Of a DNA stretch of 64,000 nt, positions 1 to 11,646 are shown piece after piece. How positions within the stretch are numbered: position 1 is the stretch's first letter; each line of letters starts with the position of its first letter. The stretch lies in assembly GCA_007258455.2 (NCBI GenBank), contig VDFB02193867.1, positions 529,472,550-529,536,549 on the forward strand, read 5' to 3'. The notes beneath the pieces were generated by a model. It did no database searches. It saw only the letters and a list, made by a program, of their open reading frames with translations, and had not been told where the DNA came from. The DNA comes from Sequoia sempervirens. Lineage: Eukaryota; Streptophyta; Pinopsida; Cupressales; Cupressaceae. The position numbers and the translations under genes are program-made.

Positions 1-279
1 TTTTCAAGCCTCACTAAGGACACATTCTCCCTAGGGTGAATGGGTCCTAGCTAGGGTTCTAGAAAATTAGTTTTTAGGTTCTGTTCTTCAATGTCTGCAC
101 TCCTAGATCCTAGTCAAAGACTATCATAAACCCAAAAATAAATTTTGTAGTTTAATTTCTGTGATTTTGCAAGAAAGGTGACTACTTTAACAACATTGCA
201 ACTTTCTCCGATTTTTCTCTCCAAATGATCTCCAACCTAAAACCTGCAATCACACATCAAAGGAGAGAAAAATATTACT
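1..279. other. Unassigned flank left of element F
   Basis: AT-rich sequence with no ORF of useful length and no match to the other repeats in the window. It ends where the first TG of the F LTR begins. It may be host sequence or an older element into which F inserted. Confidence 0.3.
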
Positions 280-1650
280 TGTTAGGGAATAGGGGTTTTC
301 CTTGGTCAAACCCCATTTTGGTAATTAAGCCTTGAAATGAAATAATGAATAAAGGAACGATGAATATACAACAATATTCAACTATGAATGGTGATCCTAG
401 ACTTGCACAAACACAATGAACAAACACATTATTAGTTCAATATGCAAGTTAGAAACAATATTTCCCATGAAATTCATTTGAAATGAAAAGAACAAGAACT
501 AACATGAAGAACACAAATAAAAGTTATGAAATCCTATTCAATGCAAACAAAATCTCAATCCCATGGGGGAATTGGTGCTATTTTGATGTGGAAAATAGCC
601 CTTTCCCAATTCCTTGCAAGCTTGATGATGATTTGTTGATGATTGATGCTCCTTGATGAGATTTCTCCATAACCTAGCTATGGAATGATGAAAACTTGAT
701 GAACAATGGATGAACTTGTGCATCATGATCTTACATGGATTGTGTAGAAGATTGTGGAGGATTGATACAATAGAGGAGGCCTCTATTTATAAGAAATAAT
801 GATGGAGGATTGAAAGATAGGATGAATGGAGGATGAAAGATCAACCAATAACAAAATGCTACTTGTCAACATGCTATTGGAGAGGAATGGAGCACATTTT
901 AGTCAATGTGCATTATAAATGCCATTAGATTCAAATTTGAAATTTGAAAGTGACATTTTTAGGGGGGATGTAAGAAGAGTTAAATGCCACTTGGCTCAAG
1001 GTGAAGGACATGTAAGAGGTTTTTAATGCCTTGTTGGATGTACAAACCCTTTTGGAGATATTTTTCAAACTTGGAGAATATTCCCTTTTTGATACCTTAT
1101 GAAAGTAAATAAAGATTTAATAAATCAATTAAAATGATTTTCATGAGCAAGTTGCAAAATTTAGAGGATTGGAGTGATTAATATTAGCATTAATTAGGAT
1201 TTGATTAATTAAGAGAGAGATTAGCTGATTTGACAATTTTGACTTAGATTTTTGGATTAACTTAAATCAAAATGAGAGGAAAATGATTAATAGACTTAAT
1301 ATAAGGTTTGATTTAATTAATTAAAAGGGATGATGTTAGATTAAATCAAATAAATATTAGTTTATTTAATTTAATAGAAAGACTTTAGAGGTTAATTAAA
1401 TAAAGTGAATTATTTAATTAAAAGAGAGACCATAAGATTAATTAAATAAAATTATTTATTTAATTAACATGAGATGATGACTTAATTAGATAAAATTGAT
1501 TTATTTAATTAAGAGATGAAACGTGATGAATTTAATCAAATAAAGATTATTCGATTAAATGGTTAGTAAAGGAGATGATTTAGGATGAACTGGTGTTAGT
1601 AAATCAAGATCAAGTACATAATATCAATCGGTATATTTTTTGTGTCCACA
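280..1650 (-). repeat. LTR of element F (3' LTR, minus orientation)
   Basis: The segment runs TG...CA on the plus strand: it opens TGTTAGGGAATAGG and closes TTTGTGTCCACA. A pyrimidine tract follows at once, which is a polypurine tract on the minus strand, so this is the 3' LTR of a minus-strand element. The right half (about 1100-1600) is very AT-rich, with repeated TTAATTAAATAAA-like words, as in the LTRs of element E. That suggests F and E belong to related families. The partner LTR is not in the window, so the left boundary rests only on the TG and the general layout. Confidence 0.6.
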
Positions 1651-1667
1651 TTTTTCCCCTCTTTGAA
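1651..1667 (-). promoter_or_regulatory. Polypurine tract of element F
   Basis: The plus strand reads TTTTTCCCCTCTTTGAA, so the minus strand reads TTCAAAGAGGGGAAAAA directly before the LTR TG. It closely resembles the polypurine tract of element E (CAAAGAGGGGCAGAA). Such tracts prime plus-strand DNA synthesis in LTR retroelements. Confidence 0.7.
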
Positions 1668-4448
1668 GCAATGTACCAGCTATGTTGGTTCAAAGAATAA
1701 CCTTTCTACAATCAAAATTAAAAAAAAATATTTTTTTTTCTTTTCTGGATGCCCCAATGGAAAGAAGTATACGGGTACACTTCCCCCTCGAGAGATCAAG
1801 CAAAAATTTTGATTTGAGGGTTGATCTCACGACAAAAAGATTCAAGATTAGAAAGCTCAAATGTTTGATGTAGATATATCTAATGATGTAGACAATTCAT
1901 TGGCCATGGGTAGCCACATGTATATTTTGATATATTACACACACTTGATACTGATTTGTACCATAACAGTTATTTTATTGATGATATGATTCAATTTATG
2001 AGATGTTCTATTTTATTTATGCATGATTATGTAATGGATGCAAATGTATGGTTTATGAGATGCTTAGAATAACCAATCCATATTATGATGATGAAATGCA
2101 ATGCATGTGAGATGATCAATGTTTCCTATATGATATGATATGTTGCATGCCAATGGTTTATGGATGCAAGATGGATGCATTAGTGATGATTTTGATTAAC
2201 TCTCATCGTACCATGTTAGCGCGAAAAGAAGACAAAATAAATAAGAGAATCCAACAAGTCAACTTTATTAGAGATGATGATGAAAATGACGACGATGACA
2301 ATGATGATGATGATGATTACCTTACTAGGAATTGGTACTTTAAAATGGATATTTACCTTATGTTTGATAACACACATAGGCATGATGCATCAAGGTATAA
2401 AGAACCAAGATGGCATTGCACCCAGTGTGATGGACTGACTCGACAATTGGATAGGAGTACTCCTATTCACACCCGACATGTATGGAACCTCATTCAAAAT
2501 GCAATTTAGATATTCCAAATACCTTAGACCAAAACATAGAAAGGAAAGCCTTCCCATGTTGTCAACAAGACACCTAAAGCATCCTCCCTACACCCAAACA
2601 AAGCATTCATGAGCAAGGTTATATTACAAGAATATCCAACAAGCACAACAAATAAAAAGATAATGATCGTTGCCCCATTCCTTTCTCTCTAAATCCTTTT
2701 GTTTGGACATCATCGAGAAGCCATTGAAATGAGCGCAATAAGATAAGACAAAAGACAAAGATAAAGTAAACAAACAAGCTAATGTTCTTCAATACCACTA
2801 GCCAAGACTAAACTACGGTGATGCATGATGTTGATGTCCATTGTAGGAAGGATGCATCCTAGGACATGATATAAGATGATTGCGAGATTGACTAGATGAT
2901 AGGCTATTAGTACCAAGAGTTGACCAACTTGTTTTCTTACTAACCTAGAATTGAGACTTTGATGTTTTAGTTTTCACTTTAGAATTGCTAGACATGTTTC
3001 CGATTGTTTCACCAAAGGTTGGGGGTGATGGTGATTTATTATGAGCGGATGTTTATTTCGGATGATCATGAAATGGTATGGATGGATTTTTTCAAATATT
3101 TGGATGTTTTTGATGTTTTGAAATATTTTGAGGTTGTTTTTGGTAGTTTCGGGTTATTTAAATGTTTTTGTGTTTTTTGAGATTTTATGATTTTTTTTAG
3201 ATTTTATGTCTTGGGAGATGATCAAAGATTAGCCTTGCTTACGTTTAAGCTCAGAGATGACGTAGTTCAAATTTTTGACTTTTTCTGACTTTGTGACCTA
3301 TTTTGGGATTTTGATATGTTTTGGATGTTTTTGGATTTTTGCATGATTTTGACGATTTGGATATGGATATGTGTGATGATATCAATGCTCTGTTTGGGAT
3401 TTTGTTGAAAACCAAGCTAAGGTTGATTATTTAGTTGATGGATTGATGATGATAACATTGTTGAGGATACACAACAATGCAAGGATAGGTTTAAGCAACA
3501 TGAGGATTGGGATGGATATCCTGAGATGATGATGGATTGATTGGATTTGATTGATCAAGATTTTGAAGCTCAGTTTGGAACAAAATTGTTTGAATGATTT
3601 GATGTGACGCTAAAAATTAAATTAGATGTAACTGATATCGATTGTTTGGATTTATGTTTGATGAAAGATGAAGCTTGATAAGGAATGTCTTCTCATCAAA
3701 ATATGCCATGGGCTAGTGATTTGGATTTTTGGCTCACAAATATTTTGACCAATTTGATTTCATGTTTTTCCAATGTTCGGATCACCACATAAGTTGGAGG
3801 ATATAGATCAAGATTTATTCCTGAAGCAAGATGTAAATATTTTCCCCAGTGTTTAGCAATGTATGGAATGCCATGCATGGATGGTTGGATAGGTGTATGG
3901 ATGGAGGGATATGGATTATCTTTCGATAAGATAAGGTGTTTAGATAAAGAAACCTCAATTTTATAGTGCTTCATGGCTCAAATAATGTTGGGTAGGATAG
4001 GATTAGTGAAAATGGCTCATGTCAAGATGTCCATCATAAGCAAGTGTAAAGTGTACACCAAAAATTTTCAAGATCAAGATAACTTGGACAATGGATGTGG
4101 ATGGATGAAAATGGATTGGATAAATGGATTTATTATGGATGTAAGATGGATGGAATGCTGGATTTATTAGGGATGTGATATTATGCTTTCTCCTGAAGTG
4201 GCACATGTAGATGCTCAATTCTACACATGATGCATTTTTTCCAGGTTTTCATCATGGTACCTATCCAAAGGACCACCATAATGGTTTTCACTAGAGAATG
4301 ATTTTTTTCTTTACTATTTTCAATCCTTTTTTTGATTTTTTTGGATTTTCATTTTTATTTTATTTTTTGTATTTTTCTAAAACATTTTAAGCTCATGTTG
4401 AACCACTTGGTGCTGTTGATGTAAATGCTTTTTTCATAATGTGTCTAA
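1668..4448. other. Non-coding 3' internal remnant of element F
   Basis: No recognisable protein domain on either strand. The first 200 bases share a layout with the same position in element E, including a CCCCCTCGA word near 1785 (37360 in E). The rest is low-complexity: GAT-rich near 2265-2320 and TGGAT-rich near 3060-4165. It stops where element D begins. No pol or PMD remnant was found, so F is either truncated by D or lost its coding part. Confidence 0.45.
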
Positions 4449-5704
4449 TGGAGCTTCTAAAATTCTAAGGAATTTTCTCTTTGCCCCATGAGCTTAGTCA
4501 ACATTTTTGAACCCTTGTCCCCATGAATGAGTAGGGTTTTATTTACAAGAGTATGCAAGCATTATAATCAAGTTGACCTAATCCATTAGTCACTGATCTC
4601 TTAAGTCATCTCTTGACCCACATTGCACATCAGTTTACCGGCCCCATTAGCTTGAAGCATTGATCACCAATTATTCCACCAACTTGAGCTTTTTACTAAG
4701 TCGGGTTTTAAATATTTCCTGGTGACTTAAGCCTAAGTCATCTATCCTCAAGGGGTCATGTCACCATCATCTTAACTAATTCCTTTCTATTAAATGCTAA
4801 CATTGTATGGAATGCAAGTTTTAAGATTCGAGGATCTAGGATAAGATCTTGGCCATACCCCACCAACTCACTGGAATTAAGTGCCAGCAGGTAAAAAGTA
4901 GTGAGGATGGTGAGACAAGGACGCATGTTTGTGTACGTCTATGGGACCCAATCCCCACCACCATGCCCACCATCTAAAGCCTTCAACAAATGGCTGAGAT
5001 CAAATCTTGAGAATGACCTCCACCTTTCCCCGCTGGTTCGCTGGGAGAAAGTGAATGCTAGTTAAGTCTAGTGAGATCAACGAGATCATGGTGTGTGTCT
5101 CCAACCACTCAATCTATGAGACATACAAAGCTCACCAACAGGGAAATTGTCTGAGGTGAATCACTACCATTTTCTGAGAGAAAACTAGCGATGCTTTGTT
5201 GGATTTCAAACCCGGTCAACCTAGGGTGAACCGTTCGATTTGTCATCTCTTCAGAGGATAAACGGGTAATATTTAAAGTTGGTGAATGATAGGTGATAGT
5301 CATTAACTCTATAACGATTGAGCATTAATGGCCAGTTTTCTACATGAGTGATAAAGTTTATCTCAATTTGTGTGGAAATGCAAATGTTGGTAATCTTGAA
5401 GTGTGATCTACAAATTTCCATGCAATTAGGAATTAAACGGTGATAGTACATATGCTAACGAGTTGCTTGAATTATGCATGTGTTTTGCTAAACATTGATT
5501 GTGGGCAACTTCACTTCACATGATAAATATAGAAGGAATAGTTGCTATTCGTGTCATTCACACTTAGCAGTTAGAAGTTTTCTTGATTAAGAGAAGGTGA
5601 GTTTTAGCAATTGTCAGACAAGGAAAATGCGTGAACCAATGAGGAGGTCTATTCATCTAAGTGCTTAGAAGCCTGGTGTTGGTGTACCAAAAGTTTCTTC
5701 AACT

Positions 5705-6170
5705 ATGGAGGTCAATGTTCTTGCTGGAAAGACTATACTTGCACCCATAAGGTGCAACCAGAGATTACAATTCTAGAATGTTGTTGTTGAAAAAGTCAAA
5801 GATAAAGGCAAAGAACTAACTAGTGTGCTTCACTATTGGAGGATGTACAAGAATTAGGTATGGTAGTGGCTCCTTTAGGGGCCAAAATTCACCCATTGAC
5901 CTTACTGAGAGCTCGTCAAATAGAAAGACTGAGACAGACTCTGGCTATTGGCAGTATCTCAACACTCTAGGTCGAACTCAGGCCCCAAGAGAAGAAATAT
6001 TGTTTGTTCCTCCACTGGTAGTTAGAACTCCAAGCGGGAGAACTGGTATTGTGTTGTGTAAAGAAAAGGATGAAGAAGTTGAGGTTTTCTCTTCTTTCCC
6101 TTGTGATGACTCAGAAGGGTGTGTGTATCATGGTCTGGACACTGGTAAGAGTAGGGTGGCTAGTCAATAA
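5705..6170 (+). pseudogene. LTR-encoded ORF of element D, copy 1 (broken)
   Basis: Homologous to the intact 154-residue ORF at 12909-13373 in LTR 2. The start ATG at 5705 is conserved (MEVN), but an in-frame TAG follows after about 23 codons and a small indel near 5815 shifts the frame. The open part, 5823-6170, keeps the conserved middle and tail, including YLNTLGRTQAP, VPPLVVRTPSGR and the ending VASQ. I recognise no domain family. An ORF kept in recognisable form in both LTRs suggests that it was coding in the ancestor. Confidence 0.45.
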
Positions 6171-6799
6171 AGAATTTCCATGTGGAGTTGTAAATTTTGG
6201 TTTTGATATATTGAGCTGCGGTGGTTAGTTTTTTCTTTGGCGTACATGTGACTATTACTTTTGGGTCTGATGTTGAATGTGTTCCCTCGTGGCAATGTGG
6301 AGATCTAATGTGGTGTGTACTGGGCGATAAAGGAAGATTTTAGTGGGCCTTTGCATTTTCTCTTTTCGGTGGAAATGTAATTTTCATTTTCCCCATGTTC
6401 AATGTGGTCTTGCATAATCAGTATGCAGGAATTTTTGAAATGCAGATGAAATTATACGTGAAATGAAATTTTGTGATGAAATCGCATTTGAGCCTGAAGC
6501 TTGTTGCTCCCTTATTCTATAAAAGGCAATTCAGGAATCATTTTGTAGGGGGTGAAAATTCCGGTTAGGTTTTGAGTCGGGTGTACATGGGTAGAATGAT
6601 ACGAATATAATAGATAGTCTTTTTTGAGCTTTTAGAAGAACATGCACAACTTATCTTAAATTGTTATGCAAATATGACTGATAAACATGAATGAACATAT
6701 AATTATGATATATTTTCTCTCCTTATGTGAATTTGTGTAAATTTTGAATGGAATGTTAATGATCTTTTCATTCCTCTTTGAACATAAATTCAAATGTAG

Positions 6800-7578
6800 G
6801 GTATGTGCAGGATCATGATGGGCCAAAAAGTGGCAATATGATGGGTATGTGTATTAACTAATTTTTTTTTTTTTACCCAAATTGATGAAACAAAAAGGGT
6901 TTTAAAGGAGATTCTCCAGCTTTCCACCAATATAAATTATGCTTTACTTTGAATTTAATAAATAATTATTATTCATTTTCTATTTGAATTATGACTAAAA
7001 TCTTCTATTGATAGGCTGATTAAAAAAACATCTATAGCTTTCAAATGATATCACATTTTGAATCCAAAACATGTATCACATCTCTATGCTTCACATACCA
7101 TAGATTAAAAAATAAAAAAATGAATTTCATGAAGTTTTGACCAATTTAAGGTGGTCAAACATAGGATTTTATATTTTTTAAAGTTGTAAAAAAATTCATA
7201 ATAATTATTTTACTTGGAAAAAATTACAAAAAAATATGCATCACATCGGGACATGAGTCCTCTACTTATATCTAAAATCTTATAAAAGATATTATCATTT
7301 TATTGTGGTCAAGGTGGTTAGACAGACACCTACTTCTTATTTTTCCCTCAAATTTAAGTAATTACTGCATTGAAATTTCAAACTTCACCATATATATATA
7401 TAAAAACAAACCTAGTAGTTTAGAAACTACATTCAATTTGCTACAAATTCTATTCTTACATATTTTTGAAATAATATAGATAGCTTATTCAAATTTTACG
7501 CCAATTTTCCTAACTCCTGATTTTTGAATTTTGCCACTTAAGAGCCTATTTTTCCATGATGATCCCCATAGACATACC
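6800..7578. mobile_element. MITE-like insertion in LTR 1 of element D
   Basis: LTR 2 lacks this 780-base block: its sequence passes from CAAATGTA straight to TGTATC near 13998. The block begins GGTATGTGCAGGATCATG and its reverse complement begins GGTATGTCTATGGGGATCAT. These imperfect terminal inverted repeats share GGTATGT, a GGATCAT core and a later AAGTGGCAA. A TGTA word flanks both sides and may be a target duplication. The block is AT-rich and non-coding. A non-autonomous DNA transposon fits; its superfamily cannot be named. Confidence 0.5.
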
Positions 7579-8128
7579 TTGTATGTTTATGTTTCTGCTT
7601 TGATTCAAGCAATCAGTTAAATGCTTAAATGGAGTCTTAGATTTACAATTCTTTGCAAGGGATTTGATAAGTAGTTATGTATCAGAAAGAGTGAACTCCA
7701 TAATGAAAATTTGTTATGAGAGCAGTCCATCCCATCAAATAATTGTATGATGACCGACCTAAAGTTAGGATTTAAATTCATTTTTAAAATTCATCAATCT
7801 CAATGCATGTATTTGTCAACTATCATGTAGAATGTTATTTTTTTGATGAATGGGTAAGCAATTTACTTAAAGATAAACCAATCTTGTAGTAATTGTAACA
7901 TAATTATCCTTCATTCAAAATTATCTATGAAAATGATGTGTTCTATAAAGCATATTTTCAAATGAGCACAATAGGAACACCCTCATTGGCCCCACAAAGC
8001 CTAATGTGCAGAAGATCTTAGTCATTGACTAGATCTTGTTGGTTGGACAATCATTTCAAGAGTTGTAAGCATAGGAGTTGGATATCCCTTAGAGATTTCC
8101 TAGGTGCACTAGAAAACAAGCAACAAAA

Positions 8129-8146
8129 TGGTGACTTTGCTAGGGA
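8129..8146 (+). promoter_or_regulatory. Primer binding site of element D, copy 1 (degraded)
   Basis: Reads TGGTGACTTTGCTAGGGA, three bases after the LTR end. It differs by two transitions from the better-kept copy at 14654. Confidence 0.65.
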
Positions 8147-8805
8147 ATGCACTCAAAAATTCAATTGCAAATTTCCTTGTCAAAGATTCATTCAAGTCTT
8201 GAAGAATTAATCCTAAATAGAAATTACATAGAGTTATACTATTTTCCATTCTGAATTCAGTATATTTGAGCATCGTTGTTTAGATAATTGAGAAGTTCTT
8301 GGTCCTGGAAAAGATTTATTGCAACAAAGATCTTAAGGATATGAGTGTGACTCCACTGGTGGATGATACCCAAAATGATATTTAATCTTGAATTTTATTC
8401 CTCTGTGAAAGGAGGTGGTGGCTCTGTTCAAAGAGCTAGTTGAATTGTGAAGAAGCTTTCCATATTTGCAGACTTTGCAGTCAGGAAGGAGGATTAACAA
8501 CTGGTTTGAATTTCTAGGTATTCTCATAAATCTAGAGCAAGCATTATTCTGTTTGATAGAATTTTATGAGAACTTTCAAGACTTAAGATCATAAATGATT
8601 CCCTATTAGATGAATTTGCATTAAGACAGGGAATAATAATGGTTGTTCATACTTCTAATATGTAAAGCCTACAATTATTTTGAGAAGTATGCTATTTTTT
8701 TTAATACTACCTTTTAGAGAATTACCCTATAAAGGATCAAGCACAAGTATCTAGGGTGAAGAAGCTATATCATGCCCTCAAAGGGATAGTATTATTGAAA
8801 GATAC
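8147..8805 (+). other. Leader of element D
   Basis: Untranslated leader between PBS and gag with no long ORF. It is repeated after LTR 2 at 14672-15330, which supports it as a real part of the element. Confidence 0.5.
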
Positions 8806-9640
8806 ATGTCATTGGTTTTTAGTGGCATTAGAGGTTTCCCAAACTCAATTCCTTTGAAGGTTAGGAAATATTTTCCCAAATTCATAGGGAAAAGTTTAGA
8901 ATTATCCTCTAAACACTTGCAAACATTTATGGATGTGATGGGGGATTATGAGATAAGTCATCAAGATGTGGTCATGAAACTCTTTGTTCAATCCTTGAAG
9001 GATGATGTTAGGGATTGGTATTCATATCTTCCAGTAGGTTCCATAGCTTCATGGAATTAGTTCATGACAAGCTTTCTTGACCAATTCAGTGAAAGGGTAA
9101 ATCCAAGTGTGGTGAGAATTTGTTTTATGGAAATTCATATAAGTGAGGGTGAATTAGGTCCTGTTTTCAACCTTCGATTTGGAAAGGAAATTAGGGAAAT
9201 TCTAGAAGACAAGGCCAAATGATGCAAAATGTTTGGTTGTATATCTAGGAGCATTTGACAAGAGGATCATCTTCTTATTAAGAGACAAAGAGCCCACAAC
9301 TTTGCACTAGGAATATCACATTGCCATTGACATTGAGAACAATTTGAGATACTCAATGATGAGGGCACCTATGACTACTAGTAATAATCCTAGCACTGCC
9401 CAAAGTTTTGAACCAAATAGATCAGAAGGTAAAAGGATTTGTCAAGGAGGGGATCCCATGAATTTTGTATCAACTTTACTTCCTAGAAATGTGAAATCTT
9501 AGCAAGCATCAACTTCACATCAACCGAGGATGGGAAGCTTTGATATAACTTTTTCTATCAAAAAGCTATATGAAATAAAGAGACATGCAAATGAGTCACC
9601 ATATGACTTATTCTCCAGATTTTTGGATCTTCTCTAATGG
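8806..9640 (+). pseudogene. Gag capsid-like protein of element D (broken)
   Basis: The first 84 codons (8806-9060) include MKLFVQSLKDDVRDWYSYLP, the typical retrotransposon Gag signature (aliphatic-rich helix, then RDWY/F and LP). A TAG ends this frame at 9058-9060, and the same frame goes on with FMTSFLDQFSERVNP, as Gag normally does. Further Gag-like segments in shifted frames run to about 9640 (YHIAIDIENNLR, then YDLFSRFLDLL). It would form the capsid in the cytoplasm. No zinc knuckle is visible. The same start is repeated at 15331 in the second copy. Confidence 0.65.
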
Positions 9641-9902
9641 AAATACCCAAGATTTTCAAACCTTGTGATCTAATGTGCATTAATTTTTTTTGTGAATCAT
9701 ATATGTTAGGATCTAGCCAATGGTCTGAGGATCTAAATCCTCATAGCCCTTATCAAATAGTGGATTAGATTAATATTGTGGAAAAAATTGAGCATATTTT
9801 TCTTCCCTTATTTGTTTCTCATGATGTGAGTAGTGCTTGTCATGTTGAACAAGATCAAAGTTAAGATTATTAGGTCAAAGAGAAGCATCCAGATTAGAAC
9901 AG
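9641..9902 (+). other. Degraded segment between gag and the acidic ORF of D
   Basis: Short coding-like stretches in several frames with frequent stops. Nothing is recognisable. Confidence 0.3.
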
Positions 9903-10799
9903 TTGATTGTTGAATGTTGTCATTTCATGAATAACCTAGAGGTGGAATCCAACAGCAGTGCAGATGATGAGGAGGTTGAACATGAAACTAAGGAGGTGGT
10001 GCCTAGTTACCTTCCTTGGGATGTTGTAAGCTATGAGAAAACACAAGAAATGCAAGATGAAGACTCACAACTTGATGCACCAGTATATGAAGGGAATACA
10101 CTTGGTCCCAATGCTATGGTACACATGAAGAATCAAAGTGAAGAGATTGAATTTGAGCAATCTACTATTGAATATGATTCTTCATATGAAGTGGAGATGG
10201 AATCCCTTGCTTCTAGTAGGGGGTATGTTAATAGCCTTGAGGGTGTGTGTTTCCTAGGTAGTGATAAATTCTCCTCATGTGAAGAATTATCTGAGTATGG
10301 GTCAATTGTTGCAAACACAAATGATGAGGAGAATGTTGAGATTGTCTCTCTTTGTTCCTTAAGTGACTATACTAACTTTGAGTACACTAATAGTCTGAAT
10401 TGTTGGCATCATGACTTTAAAGATGATGAGATACATCTAATTAATGTATGGAAAAATATTTTATTTGATGAAGATGCCTTGGATAGTGATATTGTAAATG
10501 ATAATTTCCATTGGTGTACGAGCAATCCTCTTTCTGAGGATACCTCTAATGAGTATCTGACATGTACCATCAGTGGATATGTTGTGGATGGTCTGTGTAA
10601 AGATCAAAGTGTTGTTGATGTAGGTAGTTGTGTCAATGAAGATGTCACTTCTAACATTCTAAGTTCCAAATTGCATGGAAGGTGTGGGGATGTAGACATC
10701 AATAAAGAAGCTCCAAAACATGATGTTAGCTCTAGATACAGTGTGGATATCCAAAATAATGCACATGGTTGCATTGAATCTCCTATGGTGAAGATTTGA
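9903..10799 (+). CDS. Acidic ORF of unknown function in element D
   Basis: An open frame of 298 codons starting at ATG. It is rich in Asp, Glu, Ser and Asn, with scattered Cys residues and no membrane segment or known motif. It lies downstream of gag in the place where pol would be. Another open stretch in a second frame follows at 10853-11380. Its survival as the longest ORF in an old element is notable, but open length alone does not prove function. Divergent gag C-terminus, captured host sequence and chance are all possible. Confidence 0.4.
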   Translation: MIVECCHFMNNLEVESNSSADDEEVEHETKEVVPSYLPWDVVSYEKTQEMQDEDSQLDAPVYEGNTLGPNAMVHMKNQSEEIEFEQSTIEYDSSYEVEMESLASSRGYVNSLEGVCFLGSDKFSSCEELSEYGSIVANTNDEENVEIVSLCSLSDYTNFEYTNSLNCWHHDFKDDEIHLINVWKNILFDEDALDSDIVNDNFHWCTSNPLSEDTSNEYLTCTISGYVVDGLCKDQSVVDVGSCVNEDVTSNILSSKLHGRCGDVDINKEAPKHDVSSRYSVDIQNNAHGCIESPMVKI

Positions 10800-10852
10800 A
10801 CACTTGAAAAAATAACTGAAGATCAAGTATTCATGTTCCATAGGATGATTGC

Positions 10853-11380
10853 ATGGATATTCAACCACTAGTGCCTTGTATTGAGGAGAAGGAATTACTT
10901 GATGATTCTACAGATGATGTAAATATTACAGTAATTTTTCACCCATGTGAAGGGAAATCCAAAGACATAGGTGATTATGAACATAATACAGGAGAATATC
11001 AAGCTACAGTGGAGTTCTTTGTGTATACTCATTATCTAATGGATTTGATTATGGAACTTCTTACACCTCATGAGAATAACACTTGTGATAAATAGGTTAA
11101 AAATAGACCTAGTCATGCATGATTTCTTGAATTCACTAAGAATTGGCCTAATTTGAGCAAGAGTGTATATGAGTTTTTCAAGTTTGATGGGCAGATGGAA
11201 TTTGATGATATACTTCATAACAGTGTAGAATATGAAGGATTCTTTTTTCTTGTTCAGTTTGATGAGATTGTAATGGAAAGGGAAAAATGTGGCAATGGTA
11301 CTTCAAGTATTATAGGTAGTGTTGTTCAAGATAGTGTTGATAACTTGGGACTACACCATACTCATATGAATTCACTGTAG
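10853..11380 (+). pseudogene. Continuation of the acidic ORF region of D (broken)
   Basis: Two open stretches in one frame, 10853-11095 and 11153-11380, separated by stops. Both are acidic and rich in hydrophobic pairs, in composition like the preceding ORF but in a different frame, so a frameshift may separate them. No domain recognised. Confidence 0.3.
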
Positions 11381-11646
11381 GATAAACAAGCAACAGTCTT
11401 TGATAGAGGGAATAATTGTCCCTAAAACTTTGTGGTCTGGGGCCTCCATCTTATGGAAATAATCCATAATGTAGATTTTGTAAGTATTGTACATAAATTA
11501 TTCTTGTTTGTTCCTTTCTATTGGGTTTGCTTACCTTTTCCGAGTGAGACCCTTGGTTTTGTTCTTCTACCCTGGTCTGCTTCAACCAGAGATTATGTCC
11601 TCGCCATACCCACCAAGGGTATGCATCCCAGAGCATGAGCCACTCA
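11381..11646 (+). other. 3' untranslated region of D before LTR 2
   Basis: No ORF of note. No clear purine tract sits directly before the LTR TG at 11647, so the polypurine tract is lost or atypical. Confidence 0.35.

Larger units (their letters stand above)
4449..8125 (+). repeat. LTR 1 of element D
   Basis: Starts TGGAGCTTCTAAAATT and ends near a CA at 8124-8125, three bases before the degraded PBS. It aligns along its length with 11647-14650. It is longer than LTR 2, mainly because of an insertion at about 6800-7578. Divergence from LTR 2 is visibly high, with many substitutions and small indels, so D is old. Confidence 0.7.

Noticed and set aside
2135..2509. ORF with an Asp-rich run in element F
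   Set aside because: The Asp run comes from a GAT microsatellite; there are no other protein features.
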